DNA from: Streptomyces longhuiensis
GTDB lineage: Bacteria > Actinomycetota > Actinomycetes > Streptomycetales > Streptomycetaceae
Reading direction: 5' to 3'
Assembly: GCF_020616555.1 (NCBI RefSeq)
Contig: NZ_CP085173.1
Coordinates: forward strand, 992,001 to 1,056,000
Length of the DNA: 64,000 bases
A program made the position numbers and the translations under genes. The notes beneath the pieces are model-generated. The model did not search any database, was not told where the DNA came from, and saw nothing but the letters and a program-made list of their open reading frames with translations. This document shows positions 28,207 to 37,087 of this stretch, in pieces (positions within the stretch are counted from its first letter, which is position 1; each line of letters starts with the position of its first letter).

Positions 28207-29745
28207 ATGAACGAAACCTTCGTAGGGGTCGGCCCCCTCTCCGTCGCCGATGTCGTGTCCGTCGCCCGGCACGGGGCCCGCGTGACCCTCACCCACGAAG
28301 CCCTGGGCGAGATAGCCCAGAGCCGCAAGGTGGTCGAGAACCTCGCCAACGACGTCGTGCCCCACTACGGCGTCTCCACGGGCTTCGGTGCCCTGGCCAC
28401 CCGCCACATCCCGCTGGAGCTGCGCGCGCAGCTCCAGCGCAGCCTCGTGCGCTCGCACGCCGCCGGCTCCGGCGCCGAGGTCGAGCGCGAGGTCGTCCGC
28501 GCCCTCATGCTCCTGCGTCTGTCGACGCTCGCCACCGGCCGCACCGGTGTGCGCCCCGACACCGCCCAGGCCTACGCCGACCTGCTCAACGCCGGCATCA
28601 CCCCGGTCGTCCACGAGTACGGCTCGCTCGGCTGCTCCGGCGACCTCGCGCCGCTCGCCCACTGCGCCCTCGCCGTCATGGGCGAGGGCCAGGTGCGTGA
28701 CGCGAAGGGCGACCTGATGCCCGCCGCGGACGCGCTCGCCGCCGCCGGCCTCTCCCCCGTCACGCTGCACGAGAAGGAGGGCCTGGCCCTCATCAACGGC
28801 ACCGACGGCATGCTCGGCCAACTCGTCATGGCCGCGCACGACTTGCAGATGCTGCTGCGCACCGCCGACATCGCCGCCGCCATGAGCGTCGAGGGCCAGC
28901 TCGGCACGGACGCCGTGTTCGCCGCCGACCTCCAGGCCCTGCGCCCGCACCCGGGCCAGGGTTCGAGTGCCGCCAACCTCACCGCCCTTCTGAAGGGTTC
29001 GGAGATCGTCGCGAGCCACCGCGGTCCGGAGTGCACTCGGGTCCAGGACGCGTACTCGTTGCGCTGCACCCCGCAGGTCCACGGCGCCGCCCGCGACACG
29101 CTGGCGCACGCCGAGACGGTCGCCGCGCGTGAGCTGGCCAGCGCCATCGACAACCCCGTCGTCACGCCGGACGGCCGCGTCGAGTCCAACGGCAACTTCC
29201 ACGGCGCGCCCGTGGCCTGTGTCCTGGACTTCCTGGCCATCTCCGTCGCCGACGTGGCCTCCGTCAGTGAGCGGCGTACCGACCGCTTCCTCGACGTCGC
29301 GCGCAACCACGGCCTGAACGCGTTCCTCGCCGACGACCCGGGCGTGGACTCCGGCCACATGATCGCCCAGTACACCCAGGCGGGCATCGTCTCCGAGCTC
29401 AAGCGCCTCGCCGCGCCCGCCTCGGTCGACTCCATCCCCTCCAGCGCCATGCAGGAGGACCACGTCTCCATGGGGTGGGCCGCGGCCCGCAAGCTGCGCC
29501 GCGCCATCGACGGCCTGACCCGCGTGGTCGCCGTCGAGATCCTCACCGCGGCCCGCGCGCTCGACCTCCGTGGCCCCCTGGCCCCGGCGCCCGCCACGGC
29601 GGCCGTCCTGGCCGGACTGCGCCGCGATGTCGAGGGCCCCGGCACCGACCGGTACCTCGCTCCCGAGATCGAGGCCGCCGTGCAGTTCGTGGCCACCGGC
29701 GGCGCCCTCGCGGCCGCCGAGTCGGTGACCGGCCCGCTGGGCTGA
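28207..29745 (+). CDS. hutH: Histidine ammonia-lyase
   Basis: A 512-aa lyase that converts L-histidine to trans-urocanate and ammonia using the self-made MIO cofactor. The MIO motif reads GSLGCSGDLAPLAH, with the triad C143-S144-G145. Cys in place of the usual Ala is, as I recall, also found in Streptomyces histidases. The N-terminal HYGVSTGFG and the C-terminal SSAMQEDHVSMGW region complete the family signature. The ATG follows GGAG. A 22-bp palindrome lies upstream and a strong terminator downstream. Confidence 0.95.
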   Translation: MNETFVGVGPLSVADVVSVARHGARVTLTHEALGEIAQSRKVVENLANDVVPHYGVSTGFGALATRHIPLELRAQLQRSLVRSHAAGSGAEVEREVVRALMLLRLSTLATGRTGVRPDTAQAYADLLNAGITPVVHEYGSLGCSGDLAPLAHCALAVMGEGQVRDAKGDLMPAADALAAAGLSPVTLHEKEGLALINGTDGMLGQLVMAAHDLQMLLRTADIAAAMSVEGQLGTDAVFAADLQALRPHPGQGSSAANLTALLKGSEIVASHRGPECTRVQDAYSLRCTPQVHGAARDTLAHAETVAARELASAIDNPVVTPDGRVESNGNFHGAPVACVLDFLAISVADVASVSERRTDRFLDVARNHGLNAFLADDPGVDSGHMIAQYTQAGIVSELKRLAAPASVDSIPSSAMQEDHVSMGWAAARKLRRAIDGLTRVVAVEILTAARALDLRGPLAPAPATAAVLAGLRRDVEGPGTDRYLAPEIEAAVQFVATGGALAAAESVTGPLG

Positions 29746-29813
29746 ACCGATCGGGCCCGGTCCTTGTAACCGTTCGCACCTGGTTCCCGTGACCGTTCGG
29801 GCCTGGTCCGAGT

Positions 29814-29860
29814 AAGCCGAACTCCCGCCGCCGGTCCGTCCGGCGGCGGGAGTTCGGCTT
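29814..29860 (+). terminator. Strong hairpin terminator after hutH
   Basis: A 21-bp perfect stem (29814-29834 with 29840-29860) encloses a 5-base loop, followed by CTGCGTGAGG. It also ends near the convergent second IclR gene and may serve both directions. Confidence 0.88.
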
Positions 29861-29892
29861 CTGCGTGAGGCGTACGCGCACGCGCACTGCTT

Positions 29893-30693
29893 CTAGGTGA
29901 GGTGTCCCGCCGTCCGCGTATGCGCCTGGGCGTCGGCCACCCCGCCGATGCGCCGGCTCAGTTGGTTCGCCGTGCGGGTCACCTGCGCGGCGATCCGCCG
30001 CTGTTGCTCGGCCCCGACCTCGTCGCCGGGAAAGGTGACCGCCACACCGGCGACAGGGTGTGCGCCGTGGTCGAGGACGGCGGCCGCCACGGACGCGAAG
30101 CCGGGCGTCACCTCGCCGTCCTCCGTGGCGTACCCGCGTCGGCGTGCTTCCACGAGGAGTTGGCGCAGCGCGGTCAGCGAACCGGGACCGGACTCGTTGA
30201 GCAGGACGAAGGCCGACGCGTCGGGGAACAGGGCCCGCACCTGCGCCTGCGGCAGCCGGGCCAGGACCGCCCGGCCGCTGGCGGTGAGGTGGGCCGGCAG
30301 CCGCACCCCCACCTCGGTCACCAGGGGCGAACGTCCGGGCGCCCGTTCCTCGATCACGTAGATGACCTCGCGGCCATGGAGTACAGCGAGGTGCGCGTTG
30401 TGGCCCGTGCTGTCGACGAGCTTCGCCAGCGGCACACGTGCCAGGCGCTGGAAGGGCGCCTGCCTGCTGTATCCGGAGGCGAGTTCGAAGGCGCCGACGC
30501 CCAGTCCGTAGCGTCGCTCCTCCAGCAGGTGCACGACGAAGCCCTCGCGCGCCAGGGTGTCGAGCAGGTGGTACGTCGTCGAACGGGGAAGCCCGACGTC
30601 ACGGCTGATCGCCGCGGCGGGAACGGGCCCTGCCTGGCCCGCGAGATAGCGGAGGATGGCCAGCACCTGGGCGGCGGCGGGAACGGGAGACAT
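29893..30693 (-). CDS. IclR-family regulator (second copy)
   Basis: A 266-aa protein with a winged helix at about residues 5-65 ([16 protein letters not shown], then [20 protein letters not shown]) and the IclR effector domain ([24 protein letters not shown]). It starts with ATG at 30691-30693. Upstream, a GTCTGGGATACGAGAC palindrome separates it from the hutI fragment on the other strand. It is a paralogue of the IclR at 25568-26398 and probably regulates hut genes. Confidence 0.87.
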   Translation of the reverse strand: MSPVPAAAQVLAILRYLAGQAGPVPAAAISRDVGLPRSTTYHLLDTLAREGFVVHLLEERRYGLGVGAFELASGYSRQAPFQRLARVPLAKLVDSTGHNAHLAVLHGREVIYVIEERAPGRSPLVTEVGVRLPAHLTASGRAVLARLPQAQVRALFPDASAFVLLNESGPGSLTALRQLLVEARRRGYATEDGEVTPGFASVAAAVLDHGAHPVAGVAVTFPGDEVGAEQQRRIAAQVTRTANQLSRRIGGVADAQAHTRTAGHLT

Positions 30694-30744
30694 ACCGGGA
30701 GGTTACGTCCGCCCGTCGGTCCCGCCACGGACCACCCGTACGAA

Positions 30745-30760
30745 GTCTGGGATACGAGAC
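30745..30760. promoter_or_regulatory. Third hut-type palindrome
   Basis: GTCTGGGATACGAGAC lies 51 bp upstream of the second IclR start and about 180 bp before the hutI fragment. Compared with the hutH site it differs at two of 16 positions. Its place fits autoregulation and control of the former hutI gene. Confidence 0.55.
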
Positions 30761-30942
30761 GCAATGCGAGCGGCGGCCCTGGCACCGCCCACGGCATCTG
30801 GTGCTTGATGGAAGCCCCCGGTGCTGACGCGCGACGGAACGCCGTCCGCACCGGGGCACTCACTCATCCGCTGCCCGGCCGTGTGCCCACGGATCACGCC
30901 GCGCCGCCAGGACCTGGCCGCAGCATCCACGGAGAGATTCAC

Positions 30943-31233
30943 ATGCCAGTCCCCCAGCCCCTCGCCGAAGCCGGTCGCGCAGGTGCCGAACTGCCCGGCG
31001 CCTCCACGCTCATCACGAACATCGGCGCCCTGGTCACCAACGACGCCACGCGCGGGACGGGGCCGCTCGGCCTGATCACCGACACCGCGCTGGTCATCTC
31101 CGGCACCGACGGCGCCTGGGTGGGCCCTGGAGCAGAGGCGCCCGCGACCGACCGCAGCTTCGACGCCCAGGGCCGGGCGGCCGGTCCCGGGTGCGTCGAC
31201 TCGCACTCCTGGCGCACCGGCCGGACCGCCTGA
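30943..31233 (+). pseudogene. hutI: Imidazolonepropionase, N-terminal fragment
   Basis: The first ~90 codons of hutI survive: [20 protein letters not shown], then [17 protein letters not shown], and [17 protein letters not shown]. In intact enzymes VDSHSH starts the metal-binding amidohydrolase barrel. Here the second His is replaced by WRTGRTA and a stop. The ATG has a GGAGAG ribosome site, so the front end is well preserved, but about 300 residues, with all the catalytic machinery, are gone. The gene that follows is an unrelated decarboxylase, which suggests a deletion or recombination joint near 31210. Confidence 0.8.
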
Positions 31234-31322
31234 GAAATGCCACGCGCCGCCCCGTACGCGCGCCACCCCCGTTCGACCACCGCCCTCCCGAGACACGACG
31301 TCACAAACGAGGAAGCCACACG

Positions 31323-34067
31323 ATGGGTGACACACCCGCCAATCCGCCTGCCGGCGTCTACAGCAGCGTCCGTCAGCTGCGTGCCGACGCCTGGAGCTCA
31401 CTGACCGAACTCGCGCGCCGGTGGGCGTCCGACACCTCGAGCGCGGCCCGCCGGCAGGCGACGCAGGAGCGGCTGGACGAACTCTTCCGTCAGTTGCTGC
31501 CGATCGAGAACTGCTGGGCCTTCCCCGGCAGGTCCGCCTTCACGGAGCTGCGCCGCCTGCGCACGGCCGAGGACCGGTACGGCCTGGCCCGGCGCACGGA
31601 GGAGCTGCATCGCGCCCTGGGCACGGAGTCGTACCGCAGCGCGACACCCCGCAAGGCCGAACCGACCGCTCCGGCCGGGGAGGAACCGCTTCCGGGCGGG
31701 ACGACGCCCAAGCCGTACTTCGAGGTCCTCGTCGTCGGCGAACTGACCGCGGCGGAGGAGGAGGCGTTGCGCATCTCGCTGCGCGGCCGGCGCCGCGCCG
31801 AGGACGAGTTCGTGTACGAGATCGTCGTCGCGCCCAGCTTCGAGGACGCGGTGATGGCGGTCCTGGTCAACCCCGGCCTTCAAGCCGTGGTCATCCACCG
31901 GAGGTTCGCCGACCGTTCCCCGTACGACCTGAGTGTCGTCGCGGGTCTCGTCGAAGAGCCGCAGGCCGACCCGTCGACGCAGGACGGGCCCTACGAGCAG
32001 CGGGCGCAGGCACTCGGTGCGCGGCTGCTCGAACTGCGACCCGAGATGGACCTCTATCTCATGACCGACGGCTCGGTGGAGCGGATCGCCGGTGTGCTCA
32101 GCAGCGGATTCGCCCGGGTCTTCCACGCGCGCGAAGGGCTGCTCGAACTCCACCTGTCGATTCTGCACGGCGTCCGCGAACGCTTCCGCGCACCGTTCTT
32201 CACCGCGCTCAGAGCGCACAGCAGACGTCCGACGGGTGTCTTCCACGCGCTGCCCATCTCCCGTGGAACATCGCTGCTGACCTCGCACTGGATCCCCGAG
32301 ATGGTCGAGTTCTACGGGCTGAACATCTTCCTCGCCGAGACGTCCGCCACCTCGGGCGGCCTCGACTCCTTGCTGGAGCCGACGGGCCCGCTGCGGGAGG
32401 CCCAGGACCTCGCCGCGAAGACGTTCGGAGCGCGCCAGTCGTACTTCGTCACCAACGGCACTTCCACGGCCAACAAGGTGGTCGTACAGGCCCTGGTGCG
32501 GCCGGGCGACATCGTCCTGGTGGACCGCAACTGCCACAAGTCCCACCACTACGGGCTGATGCTCGCGGGCGCCCAGGTGGTCTACCTCGACGCCTATCCC
32601 CTGGACCGCTACGGCATGTACGGCGCCGTGCCGGTGAAGGAGATCAAGCGCAAGCTGCTGGAGCTGCGGCGGGCCGGTCTCCTCGACCGCGTCAAGATGC
32701 TGATGCTGACCAACTGCACCTTCGACGGCATCGTGTACAACCCGACGCGGGTGATGGAGGAGTGCCTGGCGCTCAAGCCCGATCTGGCGTTCCTGTGGGA
32801 CGAGGCGTGGTTCGCCTTCGCCCGCTTCCACCCGGTCTACCGCCGGCGCACCGCCATGGCGGCGGCCCGCACGCTCACGGAGGGCCTGCGCGGCCAGGAG
32901 CTCGCCGAGCGATACGCCCTACAGCAGCAGGAGTTGGGCGACGACCCCGACGACGAGACACTCCTCGACCGCCGACTCGTCCCCGACCCCGCCGAGGCCC
33001 GGATCCGGGTGTACGCCACACAGTCGACGCACAAGACGCTCACGTCGCTGCGCCAGGGCTCCATGATCCACGTCTTCGACCAGGACTTCAGCCACCGCAC
33101 GGCGGAGACGTTCCGCGAGGCGTACATGACGCACACCTCCACCTCCCCCAACTACCAGATCCTCGCCTCCCTCGACCTGGGCCGAAGACAGGCCGCGCTG
33201 GAGGGGTTCGAACTGGTGCAGAAGCAGCTCGAACAGGCAGGGGTACTGCGCGACGCGATCGACCAACACCCCGTGCTCAGCCGGTACTTGCGCTTCCTGA
33301 CGACGCCCGACCTGATCCCTGGCGAGTTCCGGGCCTCCGGCGTGGAACAGCCGTTGCGGACGGGCCTGGCGCGGATGTCGACCGCGTGGGAGGACGACGA
33401 GTTCGTGCTCGACCCGACCCGGGCGACCCTGCACATCGGCCTCACGGGCATCGACGGGGACACGTTCAAGCACGAGCACCTGATGGACCGCTACGGGGTG
33501 CAGGTCAACAAGAGCACCCGCAACACGCTGCTGTTCATGACGAACATCGGCACCACCCGCAGCGCCGTCGCCTACCTCATCGAGGTACTCCTCAAGATCG
33601 TCGAGGAACTGGAGGACCGCAAGGACGAGTTGGGCCCGCCGGCGCTGCGCCGGCAAGACGCCGACACTGCCCGGGACACCGTCGTCGCCCTGCCCAACTT
33701 CAGCTCCTTCCATCCCGCCTTCCGACCGGGAGGCCGTACGCCCGAGGGGGACATCCGCCGGGCCTTCTACCTGGCCTACGACGAGACCCAGTGCGAGTAC
33801 CTGTCCGCGGACGAGGTCACCGAGGCCATGACCGGTGGCCGGGACGTCGTCTCGGCCACCTTCGTGACGCCGTACCCGCCCGGATTCCCCGTGCTGGTCC
33901 CCGGTCAGGTCGTCAACGACGCCGTACTGGACTACATGCGGGCTCTCGACACCCGGGAGATCCACGGATACCGGCCGGAGACCGGCTACCGCGTGTTCAC
34001 CGAGCAGGCACTGAAGGAGCAGCAAACGCTCCTGGAGTCCGCCAACGGGGCCTGGGCGGCCACCTGA
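31323..34067 (+). CDS. Orn/Lys/Arg decarboxylase family protein
   Basis: A 914-aa fold-III-type (aspartate aminotransferase fold) PLP decarboxylase. Residues about 130-300 form the wing/receiver-like domain. The PLP core begins near 305 (FHALPISRGTSLLTSHW), with the cofactor contact SYFVTNGTSTANK and the Schiff-base lysine about K571 in STHKTLTSLRQGS. It is longer than E. coli LdcC/AdiA/SpeC (about 710-755 aa), mainly at the N-terminus (about 130 residues). It could decarboxylate arginine, lysine or ornithine. The ATG at 31323 follows GAGGAAG. It abuts the broken hutI but has no evident functional tie to it. Confidence 0.87.
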   Translation: MGDTPANPPAGVYSSVRQLRADAWSSLTELARRWASDTSSAARRQATQERLDELFRQLLPIENCWAFPGRSAFTELRRLRTAEDRYGLARRTEELHRALGTESYRSATPRKAEPTAPAGEEPLPGGTTPKPYFEVLVVGELTAAEEEALRISLRGRRRAEDEFVYEIVVAPSFEDAVMAVLVNPGLQAVVIHRRFADRSPYDLSVVAGLVEEPQADPSTQDGPYEQRAQALGARLLELRPEMDLYLMTDGSVERIAGVLSSGFARVFHAREGLLELHLSILHGVRERFRAPFFTALRAHSRRPTGVFHALPISRGTSLLTSHWIPEMVEFYGLNIFLAETSATSGGLDSLLEPTGPLREAQDLAAKTFGARQSYFVTNGTSTANKVVVQALVRPGDIVLVDRNCHKSHHYGLMLAGAQVVYLDAYPLDRYGMYGAVPVKEIKRKLLELRRAGLLDRVKMLMLTNCTFDGIVYNPTRVMEECLALKPDLAFLWDEAWFAFARFHPVYRRRTAMAAARTLTEGLRGQELAERYALQQQELGDDPDDETLLDRRLVPDPAEARIRVYATQSTHKTLTSLRQGSMIHVFDQDFSHRTAETFREAYMTHTSTSPNYQILASLDLGRRQAALEGFELVQKQLEQAGVLRDAIDQHPVLSRYLRFLTTPDLIPGEFRASGVEQPLRTGLARMSTAWEDDEFVLDPTRATLHIGLTGIDGDTFKHEHLMDRYGVQVNKSTRNTLLFMTNIGTTRSAVAYLIEVLLKIVEELEDRKDELGPPALRRQDADTARDTVVALPNFSSFHPAFRPGGRTPEGDIRRAFYLAYDETQCEYLSADEVTEAMTGGRDVVSATFVTPYPPGFPVLVPGQVVNDAVLDYMRALDTREIHGYRPETGYRVFTEQALKEQQTLLESANGAWAAT

Positions 34068-34292
34068 TCGGTCCGGTCCGGTGCCGGAGCGTCCTCCTTG
34101 CCTCCTTGCCTCCTTGCCGCGCTTCGACGAGGGCGATGGGCGCGCGGGGCCAAGGCCGATCCCTCGACACGAGGTTACCGACCGCTTAGTATCCGCAGGC
34201 AGCGTAGGCAACCCTCGCGTATCCCACGACAGACAGTCGCCGGCCGTCAGCCCTGGCAATCAGCGCGGACGGCCACGACGGAGAGGCCGCCC
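34068..34292. promoter_or_regulatory. Leader of the ThDP enzyme gene with tandem 8-mers
   Basis: It begins with three tandem copies of CCTCCTTG (34093-34116). Then TTACCGACCGCTTAGTA (34175-34191) resembles half of a TetR-type ACCGACCG operator. No canonical promoter was identified. Confidence 0.3.
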
Positions 34293-35846
34293 ATGAACGG
34301 CGCGCAGTCGCTGATCCGAACTCTCGTCCGTACCGGTGTCGACGTGTGCTTCGCCAACCCCGGCACATCGGAGATGCACTTCGTCGCCGCGCTCGACGCC
34401 GTACCCGAAATGCGGGGCGTGCTCGGCCTGTTCGAGGGTGCCGTCACCGGGGCCGCCGACGGATACGCGCGTATCGCAGGGAAGCCGGCCGCCACGCTGC
34501 TGCATCTGGGCCCCGGCCTCGGCAACGGGCTGGCCAATCTCCACAACGCGCGGCGAGCCCACACCCCCGTCGTGAACGTGGTGGGTGACCACGCCACCCA
34601 TCACAAGAAGTACGACGCTCCGCTGGAGTCCGACATCGATCCGGTGGCCGGTTCGGTGAGCGGCTGGGTGCGGCGCAGCGACCGGGTCGCCGAGGTCGGG
34701 GCCGACGCCGCGGCCGCGGTGGCGGCCTCGACGGAGGCGCCGGGACAGGTCGCGACGCTGATCCTGCCCGCCGACGCGTCCTGGGACGAGGGCGGTCAGG
34801 TCGCCGAACCACTGCCCTCGCCCGCCCCCGCGGCCCCCGACCCGCAGACGGTGTCGTCCATCGCCGACATCCTGCGCAGCGGCGAACCCGCCGCGCTGCT
34901 GATCGGCGGTCCGGCCTGCCGCGAGCCCGGCCTCCTCGCGACCAGCCGGATCGCGAACGCCACCGGCGTGCGCGCACTGGCGGAGACCTTCCCCGCCCGA
35001 CTGGAGCGCGGCGCGGGCCTGCCCGCCATCGAGCGCCTCCGCTACCTCGCCGAGCAGGCCGTCCGCCAACTCGACGGCGTCAAGCACCTGATCGTGGCGG
35101 GCACCCGTTCCCCGGTGTCGTTCTTCGCCTACCCCGGTAAGCCGAGCGACCTGGTACCGGAGGGCGCCCAGGTGCACACCCTCGCCGATCCGTCCCAGGA
35201 CGTGGTGGCCGCCCTGGAGGCGCTGGCCGAGCAGGTGGCCGCGGACACGCCCCCGACCCTGGCCGAGCCCGCCCTCCCGTCGCTCCCGAGCGGCCCCCTC
35301 ACCGCGAACAACTGGGCCGAAGTCGTCGGCGCCCTGCTGCCCGCCGGCGCGATCATCTCGGACGAGGCGAACACCTCCGGCGCGGCCCTGCCGGCGGCGA
35401 CGGCCGGCGCGCCCCGGCACGACGTCCTCACGCTGACCGGCGGCGCCATCGGGCAGGGCATCCCGGTGGCCACCGGTGCTGCGATCGCGGCACCGGACCG
35501 GCCGGTCGTCAACCTGGAGGCCGACGGCAGCGCGATGTACACGATCTCGGCCCTGTGGACCCAGGCACGCGAGAACCTCGACGTCACCACCGTCATCCTG
35601 AACAACAGCGCCTACGCCGTACTGCGTCTCGAAATGCTCCGGGTCGGCGCCGACCTCTCGGGCCCTGCCGCGAAGACACTGCTCGACCTCTCCTCGCCCG
35701 ACCTGAACTTCGCCAAGATCGCGGAAGGGATGGGTGTCCCGTCGTCACGGGCGACCAGCTGCGAGGAACTCGCCGAGCAGCTCCGCCGCGCGTTCGCGGA
35801 ACCGGGCCCCCATCTGATCGACGCCGTGGTCCCGCCTCACCTGTAG
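34293..35846 (+). CDS. ThDP-dependent enzyme, acetolactate synthase-like
   Basis: A 517-aa member of the acetolactate synthase / benzoylformate decarboxylase family. The N-terminal PYR domain has CFANPGTSEMHFVAAL and the catalytic-type glutamate in LFEGAVTGAADGYAR. The C-terminal PP domain carries LEADGSAMYT ... VTTVILNN, the ThDP metal motif with Ala in place of the first Gly of GDG. It lacks a neighbouring ilvN or ilvC, so it is not the biosynthetic enzyme. A decarboxylase or lyase of 2-oxo acids is more likely. The ATG (34293) follows GGAGAGG. It converges with the Lrp gene, leaving 2 bp between stops. Confidence 0.82.
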   Translation: MNGAQSLIRTLVRTGVDVCFANPGTSEMHFVAALDAVPEMRGVLGLFEGAVTGAADGYARIAGKPAATLLHLGPGLGNGLANLHNARRAHTPVVNVVGDHATHHKKYDAPLESDIDPVAGSVSGWVRRSDRVAEVGADAAAAVAASTEAPGQVATLILPADASWDEGGQVAEPLPSPAPAAPDPQTVSSIADILRSGEPAALLIGGPACREPGLLATSRIANATGVRALAETFPARLERGAGLPAIERLRYLAEQAVRQLDGVKHLIVAGTRSPVSFFAYPGKPSDLVPEGAQVHTLADPSQDVVAALEALAEQVAADTPPTLAEPALPSLPSGPLTANNWAEVVGALLPAGAIISDEANTSGAALPAATAGAPRHDVLTLTGGAIGQGIPVATGAAIAAPDRPVVNLEADGSAMYTISALWTQARENLDVTTVILNNSAYAVLRLEMLRVGADLSGPAAKTLLDLSSPDLNFAKIAEGMGVPSSRATSCEELAEQLRRAFAEPGPHLIDAVVPPHL

Positions 35847-35848
35847 GG

Positions 35849-36301
35849 CTACTCGGGCAGGGGCCGGTCCTGCACCACGTTCTTCATGACGAGGGTGGAG
35901 GTCAGGCGCTGCACGCCGGGCAGCTGGGCCAGTTGCCGGTCGTAGAGCTGCTGGTAGGCGGCGAGGTCCGCGGTGGCCACGCGCAGCAGGTAATCCGGAT
36001 CACCGAAGAGGCGTTGCGCCTGGATGACGTGAGGGATCGCGGTCACGGCCTCCTCGAAGGCGGTGACGGTGTCGCGGTTCTCCCAGCGCAGGGTGGCGAA
36101 GACAAGGGCTTCGAAATCCAGGCCGACGGCCGCAGGGTCGACGACGGCGCGATAGCCGCGGATGGCGCCCTCACGTTCGAGGTCCCGCAACCGACGATGG
36201 CAGGGCGAGACGCTCAGCTGCACGCGGGCGGCCAGCTCGGTGATGGTCAGGCGGCCGTCCAGCTGCAGCTCGGTAAGAATTTTCCGGTCCATGGCGTCCA
36301 T
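35849..36301 (-). CDS. Lrp/AsnC-family regulator
   Basis: A 150-aa protein. The HTH (MDRKILTELQLDGRLTITEL, then VQLSVSPCHRRLRDLEREGA) covers residues about 4-50, and the RAM effector domain (FGDPDYLLRVATADLAAYQQ) follows. I chose the ATG at 36299-36301, which gives the usual N-terminus. An in-frame start 21 codons upstream is possible. It is divergent from a LysE exporter gene, the classic LysG-LysE style pairing in which the regulator senses the exported amino acid. Confidence 0.88.
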   Translation of the reverse strand: MDAMDRKILTELQLDGRLTITELAARVQLSVSPCHRRLRDLEREGAIRGYRAVVDPAAVGLDFEALVFATLRWENRDTVTAFEEAVTAIPHVIQAQRLFGDPDYLLRVATADLAAYQQLYDRQLAQLPGVQRLTSTLVMKNVVQDRPLPE

Positions 36302-36319
36302 GGAGAAGATTCTCCCCCA

Positions 36320-36331
36320 GATCGCGCGATC
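36320..36331. promoter_or_regulatory. Palindrome in the Lrp-LysE interval
   Basis: GATCGCGCGATC is a perfect 12-bp palindrome between the divergent starts, 18 bp upstream of the Lrp ATG. It is a possible Lrp-type site. The short length and the GC content make chance occurrence quite possible. Confidence 0.35.
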
Positions 36332-36412
36332 ATGGAGTAAAGGCAGAAACACTTTCGGACACATCGCACCTAATCTTCCCTCTCAAGCACGGAAAGCGAG
36401 AGGGATCGACTG

Positions 36413-37030
36413 ATGGACACGACAACGGTGGCGGCATTTCTGGCGGTCGATCTTCTGCTGGTGTTCACACCGGGCGCGGACTGGGCCTACGCGATCTCGG
36501 CCGGCCTTCGGGACCGGTCGGTCGTCCCGGCGGTCACCGGGCTGATAGCCGGATACGTGGGCTACACGTTGCTCGCCGCCGTGGGGCTGGTGGCGATCGT
36601 GGCGAGTTCGGCGACCGTCCTCACCACGCTCACCATCTCCGGCGCCGTCTATCTGATGTGGCTGGGCTGGGGCGTTCTGCGCAGGCCGGCGGCGCTGGGC
36701 GCGTCCACCGAGCCGATGGCCACCTCACGCGGGCAGATCATGCTCAAGGGCGCCGGGATCAGCGGGCTCAACCCCAAGGCGCTGCTGCTGTACTTCTCGC
36801 TGTTCCCGCAGTTCGTCCACCCCGCGGACGGCTGGCCGGTCGCCGCGCAGACGGGGCTGCTCAGCGCACTCCACATGACGGCGTGCGGCGTCGTCTACCT
36901 CTCGGTCGGTGTTCTCGCCCGTACCGTCCTGAGGACCCGGCCTTCGGCAGCCCGGGCCGTCACCCGCGCCTCCGGCGCCATGATGATCGTCATCGGCGGC
37001 TTCCTTCTGGCCGAACGCCTGGCCGTCTGA
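36413..37030 (+). CDS. LysE/RhtB-family exporter
   Basis: A 205-aa translocator with six predicted helices. The N-terminal family motif is VFTPGADWAYAISAGLRDR (about 17-35), and GISGLNPKALLLYFSLFPQF (about 113-132) is the second conserved segment. Members export basic or neutral amino acids. It starts with ATG at 36413 and is probably controlled by the divergent Lrp protein. The thioesterase gene follows 57 bp later. Confidence 0.88.
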   Translation: MDTTTVAAFLAVDLLLVFTPGADWAYAISAGLRDRSVVPAVTGLIAGYVGYTLLAAVGLVAIVASSATVLTTLTISGAVYLMWLGWGVLRRPAALGASTEPMATSRGQIMLKGAGISGLNPKALLLYFSLFPQFVHPADGWPVAAQTGLLSALHMTACGVVYLSVGVLARTVLRTRPSAARAVTRASGAMMIVIGGFLLAERLAV

Positions 37031-37087
37031 CGAAGGCGGCCTCACAGCGCTCACCCACAGAACCCGATGTCCGACGAAGGAGAACAC

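Noticed and set aside
26506..29463. A 985-codon minus-strand frame opposite the permease and hutH
   Set aside because: It is the complement of two clear genes, with low-complexity Gly/Asp/His/Arg composition and no domain.
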